From NCBI GenBank assembly GCA_904502105.1, contig CAJGDF010000034.1:1-10735 (forward strand): a stretch of 10,735 nucleotides of DNA. The letters run 5' to 3'. The stretch is from an uncultured Clostridia bacterium (GTDB taxonomy: Bacteria > Bacillota > Clostridia > Oscillospirales > UBA644). The notes beneath the pieces are model-generated. The model was not told the DNA's origin. It worked only from the letters and a program-made list of their open reading frames with translations, and searched no databases. Positions 1 through 5,476 of the stretch are shown here, in pieces. Position 1 is the first letter of the stretch, and each line of letters opens with the position of its first letter. A program made the position numbers and the translations under genes.

Positions 1-51
1 AAAGAAAAAAGTGGTAAATTTTAAGTTAAAACAACTTATCATTTACCACTT
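1..51 (-). terminator. Long hairpin terminator of the GH16/solute-binding protein unit
   Basis: Read on the minus strand, an 11-bp outer stem (positions 41-51 pair with 9-19) encloses a second 6-bp stem (33-38 with 22-27) and a 5-nt loop. A run of T follows (complement of 10 down to 1, broken by one C). This is a standard intrinsic terminator shape, and it begins only a few bases past the stop codon of the solute-binding protein gene. The outer-stem sequence recurs at 7879-7911, so the hairpin may belong to a dispersed repeat family. Confidence 0.75.
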
Positions 52-56
52 ATCAC

Positions 57-1436
57 TTATTTATTTATAAAGTCATTATATTCACTGTCAAGCTGAGCCT
101 GAACCTTGTCTGCTATCTCGGAGAAGGCCTGCTGAACGGATTTTGTACCTTTAACAACAGCGCTGAGATTGTTTACGAGGTTTGACGATGAAGCATAGAG
201 CATATTATCGCTTACTGCTGAATCAAGAATACGGATATAGAGGTTATACGAGGTTTCATCCCAGAATACCTCGCGTTCAAAATCCTCTCGCCAGCCGTAA
301 TTGTTGCCTTCATAGAGGGGCTCGAAGAGTTCCGTCATAACGTAGCCTATTTCATCGGTCTCACCGTTGATGGGAACGAACATCGCAAAATTTGCGTCGG
401 CATACGTTGCAAGAACATCCTTATTACCTAACGGTCCGCGAGGGAAAGGAACCCATGAAAATTCCTCTTCCATGTTAAGACCGACTCTGCCGTTATCCTT
501 TGAAAGGCCTACCCATGAATATTCGGCAAGGAAAGCATACTGACCGCCTGTGAACATATCGCAGTAGTATTCCCAGCTGCCGCTTGTGTTCGGGTCAAGA
601 ACCTTCAGCTCATTATTGAGCTTTTTGAGCCATTCGGCGGCGGTGTCGGCTTCTTTTGAGGGAAGATTATATGAAAGGGTGCCGTCTTCATTTTCTTTTG
701 CAACAGTAGCCCCGCTTGCGAAGAAAGCCGCACGTATAAAATAACTGTTAAGCCCGGTTGCATAAATGGGGAAATCGGGGTTTGATGTGAGGTCTGTTAC
801 GGCAACGGCAATATCGGTAAAGGTGTCAAAATTCCAGTTATTGTTTTCCCAAAGCTCGTGAGGGCTTGGCTGAGAGTACGTTCTGAGGATTCGGGGATTG
901 AACATACACGCATCGTTGAAATAGGGGGTGGGAATACCCCAATATTCGGCAACGACACCGTAAGTTCCGTTGCCCCACGTTAAAGCATCGAGAAGATTTT
1001 CGGAGCCGAATTTTCCGCAATGGATATCAATGCCGGGTATATCGTTGTAATTTGCCGCAATGCCTGCTTTAAAATAAGAAAATATAGGGCCGAACTGACA
1101 GTTTATAAGATCGGCATATTTAAGACCTGATGCAATGTTCTGGGCAATATCTCCGTTATTGACAAGAAGCGAAAGCTCGCAGTTCAGCGCCTTTTCGGTC
1201 TGCTCATAATGTTCAAGAAGCATATCGTCGAGCGCATTTTCCATAGAAGTGGGGATAAGAGGAGTGTCGCCGTGATGAACAGTATCGCGGATGATGTATT
1301 CTTTTCCGTTGAGATCTATTCCGTCTCCGATATCAACAATATATTCGGGAACAAATTCCTCTTCTTTGGCTTCGCACGCCGACAAAAAGGTAAAAATAAA
1401 CGAGATAAGAAGAACTATTGATAACGTTTTTTTCAT
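57..1436 (-). CDS. Extracellular solute-binding lipoprotein (ABC sugar-uptake type)
   Basis: The 459-residue product begins with MKK, a hydrophobic run and the lipobox LSAC. Cys21 would therefore be lipidated and the protein anchored outside the membrane. The body resembles the large carbohydrate-binding proteins of family 1: segments such as ADLINCQFGP (about 108-117), HELWENNNWNFDTF (193-206) and the GGQYAF region (297-302) are typical. Its expected job is to bind an oligosaccharide and pass it to an ABC permease. The ATG at 1436 is chosen over an in-frame upstream start at 1475 because GGGAGG (1445-1450) lies 8 nt before it and the signal peptide starts there. The gene follows GH16 on the same strand after 57 bases, so the two are probably cotranscribed and a beta-glucan-derived ligand is a reasonable guess. 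No permease genes follow before the terminator. The family is clear; the ligand is unknown. Confidence 0.85.
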   Translation of the reverse strand: MKKTLSIVLLISFIFTFLSACEAKEEEFVPEYIVDIGDGIDLNGKEYIIRDTVHHGDTPLIPTSMENALDDMLLEHYEQTEKALNCELSLLVNNGDIAQNIASGLKYADLINCQFGPIFSYFKAGIAANYNDIPGIDIHCGKFGSENLLDALTWGNGTYGVVAEYWGIPTPYFNDACMFNPRILRTYSQPSPHELWENNNWNFDTFTDIAVAVTDLTSNPDFPIYATGLNSYFIRAAFFASGATVAKENEDGTLSYNLPSKEADTAAEWLKKLNNELKVLDPNTSGSWEYYCDMFTGGQYAFLAEYSWVGLSKDNGRVGLNMEEEFSWVPFPRGPLGNKDVLATYADANFAMFVPINGETDEIGYVMTELFEPLYEGNNYGWREDFEREVFWDETSYNLYIRILDSAVSDNMLYASSSNLVNNLSAVVKGTKSVQQAFSEIADKVQAQLDSEYNDFINK

Positions 1437-1493
1437 AAAATATACCTCCCTATTTTTTTGCTTGCCGCAAGGCAAATTTAACTGACAGAGGGT

Positions 1494-2315
1494 CTATTTA
1501 GTTTTTTTATCAAACACTCTCACGTAATCGACAACAAACGTATCTCCGATAGCGTCGAATGCCTCCTTACAGGGAACGTGGGGCTCATGACGGTAACCCC
1601 TAACCTCTGTTGAAATCAAAATAAATTCGGTAACGTCTGACGGATTTTTATCTGTTTTGCCCGTTTCATTGCCGTCAATGTAGAATGTGTAGCCGTTTTC
1701 GTCCCAAAGGACACCGAAACGGTGGAAGACCTCTTTATCAAGGGACCTGTTTTCGCCTGTGCCGAAGCTCTGTTTATCAAGACCGTAGCCGCCTGAATGT
1801 ACACAATGAGGAATGATATCGCCGGGAACAAAGCTTTCCATTATGTCTATCTCGGTGCCTGTTCTGCGGGAATCGAGAGACGCGCCGATAGTTGGCGACT
1901 GTATCCAGAAAGCACTCCACCAGCCGGGCTTTTGCTGAAGACGGCAACGGCATTCATAATAACCATAGGAATGTAAATATTTAGATTCATGAAGCTTGCC
2001 GATATTCCACTGCAAGTCCTCGCCGAAGCACGTTGTTTTAACAACAGGCTCATCCATGAAATTATAGCCCGTCTGAAGCTGAGAGCTTACAGGCATACCG
2101 TTTTCTTCGATAAGAGTGAAAACAACATTACTGTTTCCATCGAGAGAAACGCCTTTATCGGTCCATGCAGGCCATTTTTTACCCATCATAGCCATGCGGA
2201 AATCCCATTTTGAGGTATCAAGCTCAGTCCCGTCAAATTCGTCAGACCAAACAAGCTCCCAATCACCGTCAGGAAGAAAACTTGGTTCGTGACCGTTAAC
2301 ATCGTACTGTTTCAT
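1494..2315 (-). CDS. GH16 family glycoside hydrolase (beta-glucanase/laminarinase-like), no signal peptide
   Basis: The 273-residue protein carries the GH16 active-site signature GTEIDIMESF, with Glu155 (expected nucleophile), Asp157 and Glu160 (expected acid/base). The opening strand LVWSDEFDGTELDTSKWDF (21-39), the aromatic patch WWSAFWIQ (132-139) and the closing strand VVDYVRVFDK (261-270) are also typical. GH16 enzymes cleave beta-1,3/1,4-glucans or galactans, and the exact substrate cannot be read from the sequence. The length matches a single catalytic domain with no binding module. The N-terminus is hydrophilic with no signal peptide or lipobox, so the enzyme is probably cytoplasmic, which is unusual for a family that attacks polymers. 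The ATG has AAGGA (2324-2328) 8 nt upstream. It is the first gene of a unit with the solute-binding protein and has a consensus promoter. Confidence 0.9.
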   Translation of the reverse strand: MKQYDVNGHEPSFLPDGDWELVWSDEFDGTELDTSKWDFRMAMMGKKWPAWTDKGVSLDGNSNVVFTLIEENGMPVSSQLQTGYNFMDEPVVKTTCFGEDLQWNIGKLHESKYLHSYGYYECRCRLQQKPGWWSAFWIQSPTIGASLDSRRTGTEIDIMESFVPGDIIPHCVHSGGYGLDKQSFGTGENRSLDKEVFHRFGVLWDENGYTFYIDGNETGKTDKNPSDVTEFILISTEVRGYRHEPHVPCKEAFDAIGDTFVVDYVRVFDKKTK

Positions 2316-2353
2316 AGTCAGATTCCTTTTCTTTCACAGTTTATCTAACTAAA

Positions 2354-2382
2354 AGTATATCATATAAAAGATTGAATGTCAA
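2354..2382 (-). promoter_or_regulatory. Sigma-A promoter for the GH16 unit
   Basis: On the minus strand a perfect TTGACA (2377-2382) is followed by exactly 17 bases and then TATACT (2354-2359). Transcription would start near 2347, giving a leader of about 30 nt. The match is close enough to suggest a strong basal promoter. I see no clear operator beside it. Confidence 0.8.
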
Positions 2383-2474
2383 GTAATTGAGTAACAGAAT
2401 ATCTTAACTCACAGTTCACCTATTCGCAAAAAACGACAAGAAACAATTTATTTCTTAACAATTTGCAAAGAGAC
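2383..2474. other. Divergent intergenic spacer, GH16 / prs
   Basis: This AT-rich stretch separates the -35 boxes of the back-to-back GH16 and prs promoters. The only structure I see is a short, weak inverted repeat (AAGAAA at 2438-2443 and TTTCTT at 2451-2456). No riboswitch-like fold or small gene is apparent. Confidence 0.5.
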
Positions 2475-2503
2475 TTGATTTTTGTAAGATATTATATTAT
2501 AAT
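2475..2503 (+). promoter_or_regulatory. Sigma-A promoter for prs-yfbR
   Basis: TTGATT (2475-2480), a 17-base spacer and a perfect TATAAT (2498-2503) point toward prs. Initiation near 2510 gives a leader of about 70 nt, which is too short for a known purine or PRPP riboswitch. Confidence 0.75.
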
Positions 2504-2581
2504 GTCAGTATCTATCGAGAAAAATAAAACAACACATAAAAAATACAGAGAAGTAAATTTAAATTCGGAGGTAAATGTTAA

Positions 2582-3754
2582 ATGGACGGTCAGCCTATTA
2601 CAATGTTCGATTTTCAGAACAACTATTCCCCGATAGGAATTATCGCAATGGAGAGTGCGCGTGAGCTTGCAAAGCTTATCGACGAGCACCTCATGTCTTG
2701 GTACTATGAAAAGAATCCCGAGGCAAGAAACAACGAAAACGCAAGAAAATCCCTCATTCTCAAATCTTCCTGCCCCAGATTCAACACCGGTGACGCAAAG
2801 GCTGTTCTCGGTGAAACAGTAAGAGGTTACGATATCTACATCGTTACCGACGTAGGAAACTATAACTGCACATATACAATGTACGGCAAGGAAGTTATGA
2901 TGTCTCCCGACGAGCATTATGCCGACCTTAAGCGTGTTATCTCCGCAATCAGCGGTAAAGCTCTCAGAATCACTGTTATCATGCCCACTCTTTACGGCGG
3001 CAGACAGCACAAGAGAAGCTCCAGAGAATCTCTTGACGCGGCTCATGCACTTCAGGAGCTTCAGGCAATGGGTGTTTCCAACATTCTTACATTTGACGCT
3101 CATGACCCCAGAGTTCAGAACGCTACACCTCTTATGGGCTTTGACAATGCTATGCCCAACTATCAGGTTCTCAAGGCTCTTTTCAACAAGGTTCGTGACC
3201 TCAAGATCGACAAAGAGCATCTTATGATCGTATCTCCCGACGAAGGTGCGATGAACAGAAACATTTTCTATTCTTCCATCATGGGTCTTGACCTCGGTAT
3301 GTTCTACAAACGCCGCGACTTTACACGTCTTGTTAACGGCCGTAACCCGATCGTTGCTCACGAATATCTCGGTGACTCTATCGAAGGCAAGGATATTTTC
3401 GTTGCAGACGATATCGTAGCATCCGGTGACTCACTTCTCAGCCTTGCATACGACCTCAAGAAAGAAGGCGCAAAGAGAATTTATCTTTCCGCTACATATG
3501 CACTTTTCACAGAAGGCATCGAAAGATTCCACAAGGCATATGCTGACGGTATGTTTGACGGTCTTCTTGCTACAAACCTCACATACCAGAGCCCCGAAAT
3601 GCTCGAAGCTCCCTGGTTTATCAATGTTGACGTTTCCAAGTATGTTGCATACTTCATTCTTGCTTCTCATCAGCACCGTTCCGTAACAACTATCCTCAAC
3701 TCTCACGACAAGATCCAGAAGCTTCTTGAAAAGTACAAGAAAGAAAACAACTAA
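2582..3754 (+). CDS. prs: Ribose-phosphate pyrophosphokinase (PRPP synthetase), long divergent form
   Basis: PRPP synthetase moves pyrophosphate from ATP to ribose 5-phosphate in the cytoplasm, feeding purine, pyrimidine, NAD, His and Trp synthesis. Family landmarks appear in order: RF..GD (66-71) with GETVRGYDIYIV (77-88), the ATP-site segment YGGRQHKR (138-145), FDAHD with His174, VSPDEGAMNRN (217-227), the flexible-loop KRR (243-245) and the PRPP loop DDIVASGDS (276-284). The protein is 390 residues against about 310-320 for classical bacterial enzymes. The extra length is mainly an N-terminal extension of roughly 45 residues and a longer C-terminus. The PRPP loop reads SGDS where DTGGT or similar is usual, and ARQDRK is replaced by GRQHKR. 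GGAGGT at 2567-2572 sets the ATG at 2582; an ATG at 2575 is out of frame and too close. The yfbR-like gene follows with no gap. Family assignment is firm; activity of this long form is inferred. Confidence 0.9.
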   Translation: MDGQPITMFDFQNNYSPIGIIAMESARELAKLIDEHLMSWYYEKNPEARNNENARKSLILKSSCPRFNTGDAKAVLGETVRGYDIYIVTDVGNYNCTYTMYGKEVMMSPDEHYADLKRVISAISGKALRITVIMPTLYGGRQHKRSSRESLDAAHALQELQAMGVSNILTFDAHDPRVQNATPLMGFDNAMPNYQVLKALFNKVRDLKIDKEHLMIVSPDEGAMNRNIFYSSIMGLDLGMFYKRRDFTRLVNGRNPIVAHEYLGDSIEGKDIFVADDIVASGDSLLSLAYDLKKEGAKRIYLSATYALFTEGIERFHKAYADGMFDGLLATNLTYQSPEMLEAPWFINVDVSKYVAYFILASHQHRSVTTILNSHDKIQKLLEKYKKENN

Positions 3755-4324
3755 ATGCACACATTTTTCGCTGTAATAAACAGAATGAAATATATCGCAC
3801 GGTGGGGACTTATGCGAAATGTTGAAAAGGAGAATATCCAGCAGCATTCGCATGAGACCGCCGTGTTGGCGCATGCTCTTGCGCTGATTGCCAACGAACG
3901 GTTTGCCGCTGATGTTAACGCAGAGCGCGCAGCCGTTCTTGCCATATATCACGATGCTTCCGAGATAATCACGGGAGATATGCCGACGCCTATAAAATAC
4001 GGCTCACCCACTCTTCGCCAAAGCTATGCGCAGATAGAAGAGCAGGCAAAAAAGATACTCGTAAAGAGACTGCCGGAATATCTTCAGCCGCATTACGAGA
4101 AAATTCTCGACTCGGAATCGGCGCCCGAGTGGCCCTACGTTAAAGCGGCGGATACTCTTTCGGCATACATCAAATGCGTAAGCGAGATAAATGCGGGAAA
4201 TAAGGAGTTTTCAACAGCCGAGCGTAAGCTTTACGCGAAGCTGAAATCAAACGAGCTTCCTGCGCTTAAAGTTTTCATGGAAGAATTTTTGCCGGCTTAT
4301 TCGCAGACGCTTGATGAATCCTGA
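3755..4324 (+). CDS. yfbR: YfbR-like HD-domain 5'-deoxynucleotidase
   Basis: The 189-residue protein aligns by eye with E. coli YfbR along its length: the N-terminal FFAVINRMKYIARWGLMRNV, QQHSHETAVLAHALA, VNAERAAVLAIYHDASEIITGDMPTP and VKAADTLSAYIKC. Metal ligands of the HD fold are His31, His66, Asp67 and Asp133, with Arg16-Trp17 also present. YfbR dephosphorylates deoxyribonucleoside 5'-monophosphates and helps balance dNTP pools. Its ATG follows the prs stop codon directly (TAA then ATG), with only a weak purine-rich RBS inside the end of prs, so translational coupling is likely. A downstream Met (3785) was rejected because the conserved N-terminal segment would be lost. Pairing with prs makes a small nucleotide-metabolism operon. 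Exact substrate preference is inferred from the family. Confidence 0.9.
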   Translation: MHTFFAVINRMKYIARWGLMRNVEKENIQQHSHETAVLAHALALIANERFAADVNAERAAVLAIYHDASEIITGDMPTPIKYGSPTLRQSYAQIEEQAKKILVKRLPEYLQPHYEKILDSESAPEWPYVKAADTLSAYIKCVSEINAGNKEFSTAERKLYAKLKSNELPALKVFMEEFLPAYSQTLDES

Positions 4325-4372
4325 AAACAAAAATCAGTAATATATTATTCTTCTTTTTTAAAAATAGGCAGA

Positions 4373-4403
4373 AAAAAACTCCGAATGATCTTCGGAGTTT
4401 TTT
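4373..4403. terminator. Bidirectional intrinsic terminator
   Basis: A stem of ACTCCGAA / TTCGGAGT around a 5-nt loop (4386-4390) is flanked by an A run on the left (from 4372) and six T (4398-4403) on the right. The A/T flanks can extend the pairing to 13 bp. It lies between the convergent yfbR and DUF3021 genes and has a T run in both directions, so it can stop transcripts from either side. Confidence 0.9.
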
Positions 4404-4423
4404 AGTAACTAAAACAATTAAAA

Positions 4424-4515
4424 AAGGAGGAAAAGTGAAAAAAATTTATGAAAAGATGAGGAATATGTTTAATTATCATCAATATTCTCGTTATACTGAC
4501 GGAGAATATCGTTGA
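4424..4515 (+). other. Orphan Shine-Dalgarno with a 26-codon frame
   Basis: AAGGAGG (4424-4430) sits 4 nt before GTG (4435). The frame continues for 26 codons (VKKIYEKMRNMF then NYHQYSRYTDGEYR) to TGA at 4513-4515. The last 47 bases run antisense through the 3' end of the DUF3021 gene, so the tail is probably not real coding sequence. The head looks like the start of a gene that has been lost or cut off. No plus-strand promoter is visible after the terminator at 4403. It could be a decayed 5' remnant, a small peptide gene or chance. Confidence 0.2.
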
Positions 4516-4900
4516 GCTTATCGGCATTTTTCTTATCGGACCATGAAAGGTATACCGTAGCGGGAACAGCGGCGATAAGGCAGCCGACGATGCTGTAGAT
4601 AAGGACGGGCAGGGTGGTTATGATACCCATAAGCCACGATGAACCGACAAGGGCTGCGATAATAACGATAAAGAATGAGATACGCTTGAGGAGCAGTTTT
4701 TCGCGGAACACGGGGATCCAGTCGAAAAGAGAGTCGATAGCCGTAAGTAAAACGGAAAAGACAACTGCCCACCAGAGCATCGTAAAATCGGTCTGAGGAA
4801 GGATACGGTCAAGGACGAGAATGGGAACCGTCATTATACCGATAAGGAAAAACAGTGTTCGTAAAAACAGTTTGAGTTTTTCAAAAATATTCTTTTTCAT
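4469..4900 (-). CDS. DUF3021 family four-helix membrane protein, partner of the LytTR regulator
   Basis: The 143-residue protein has four predicted membrane segments at about 12-31, 40-58, 74-93 and 97-119. An acidic and polar C-terminal tail (SDKKNADKLNDILRQYNENIDDN region, 121-143) would lie in the cytoplasm. Size, helix count and position directly after a LytTR gene are those of DUF3021 proteins. The start codon is 3 bases past the LytTR stop, with a G-rich RBS inside the end of that gene, so the two are cotranscribed and probably coupled. In characterised LytTR regulatory systems (HdrRM and BrsRM of Streptococcus mutans) the membrane protein antagonises the regulator. An equivalent role here is inference, and the signal sensed is unknown. 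Confidence 0.8.
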   Translation of the reverse strand: MKKNIFEKLKLFLRTLFFLIGIMTVPILVLDRILPQTDFTMLWWAVVFSVLLTAIDSLFDWIPVFREKLLLKRISFFIVIIAALVGSSWLMGIITTLPVLIYSIVGCLIAAVPATVYLSWSDKKNADKLNDILRQYNENIDDN

Positions 4901-4903
4901 ATC

Positions 4904-5350
4904 TCAATTGCCCCCGACACCGAGTTTTTCACGAATTGCGGCCACATATTGCCGCGAAATGATGATTTTTTCTTTATTGACAAGCTGAGCGATAAGTCTT
5001 CCGTTTGTTTCGGTCTGGATGCTGGCGACCTTTCGGAGATTAACTATAAAGCTTTTGCTGACTCTGACGAATGAGGTGTTGCTGAAGCGTTCTTCGACCT
5101 CGTAAAGGCGGAGGTTTGTTTCGTAAACTTCATCGGCAGTGTAAAAAAAGAGCTTATTGTCTGTTGTTTCAAAATAAAAGATATCCGAAAGACTTACAAA
5201 ATGCGTTGCATTGTCTTTTTTTCCGCTTATGGTGTTTGCAAAAAGTCGGATGGAAGATATGAGCTTTTCAAGTTCGGGATCAACAGCGCTGCACTTGATG
5301 GTGATCTCAGGTTCCTTGAAGCTATCGTTCTGTTCGATAATGATCTTCAA
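4904..5350 (-). CDS. Standalone LytTR-domain transcriptional regulator
   Basis: Residues about 46-145 of this 148-residue protein form a LytTR DNA-binding domain: SLSDIFYFETTDNKLFFYT (53-71), FVRVSKSFIVNLRKV (94-108) and the C-terminal ISRQYVAAIREKL (131-143). The first 45 residues are not a receiver domain and carry no phosphoacceptor Asp motif, so this is a regulator without a receiver rather than a two-component response regulator. The start is TTG at 5348-5350, supported by GGAGGAGG (5358-5365) 7 nt upstream and by lack of a better start. The DUF3021 gene follows after 3 bases and would supply the membrane input. A near-consensus promoter and a direct repeat upstream of it suggest that the protein activates its own operon. 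Confidence 0.88.
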   Translation of the reverse strand: MKIIIEQNDSFKEPEITIKCSAVDPELEKLISSIRLFANTISGKKDNATHFVSLSDIFYFETTDNKLFFYTADEVYETNLRLYEVEERFSNTSFVRVSKSFIVNLRKVASIQTETNGRLIAQLVNKEKIIISRQYVAAIREKLGVGGN

Positions 5351-5379
5351 TTCTGCGCCTCCTCCGTTGTTGTGATTAA

Positions 5380-5408
5380 AGTATAAACCATAATTGTTTT
5401 TTCGTCAA
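5380..5408 (-). promoter_or_regulatory. Promoter of the LytTR/DUF3021 operon
   Basis: On the minus strand TTGACG (5403-5408), a 17-base spacer and TATACT (5380-5385) give a good sigma-A promoter. Initiation would fall near 5373, leaving a leader of about 23 nt before the TTG start. Confidence 0.75.
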
Positions 5409-5419
5409 CCCCTGTTAAA

Positions 5420-5450
5420 GTAAGTTGCATTTAAATGGATGTAAGTTGCA
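5420..5450. promoter_or_regulatory. Candidate LytTR operator: perfect 10-bp direct repeat
   Basis: GTAAGTTGCA occurs at 5420-5429 and again at 5441-5450, a 21-bp period or two helical turns. LytTR proteins such as AgrA and ComE bind paired 9-bp direct repeats separated by about 12 bp. The first seven bases of TAAGTTGCA fit the published AgrA-type pattern; the last two do not. Relative to the predicted lytTR start site the repeats lie at about -47 to -56 and -68 to -77, an activator position. A weaker third GTAA (5461-5464) continues the spacing at 20 bp and abuts the helicase RBS. Confidence 0.55.
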
Positions 5451-5476
5451 AAAATCTGATGTAAAGGAATGATAAG

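Noticed and set aside
1437..1475. Upstream in-frame start for the solute-binding protein
   Set aside because: It would place 13 polar residues before the signal peptide and translate through the GGGAGG ribosome binding site.
1462..1475. Small hairpin TTGCC-GCAA-GGCAA between GH16 and the solute-binding gene
   Set aside because: Only 5 bp and no T run on the minus strand, so it is too weak to call a terminator. A minor mRNA-processing or stability role remains possible.
2438..2456. Inverted repeat AAGAAA/TTTCTT in the GH16/prs spacer
   Set aside because: Six A/T-rich base pairs in an AT-rich spacer are expected by chance.
2492..3361. 289-codon open frame on the minus strand
   Set aside because: It lies antisense over prs, whose motifs are unmistakable. 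It has no recognisable family features and is a by-product of prs codon use.
3431..3952. 173-codon minus-strand frame across the prs/yfbR junction
   Set aside because: Cys- and Val-rich composition, no motif, and antisense to two confirmed genes.
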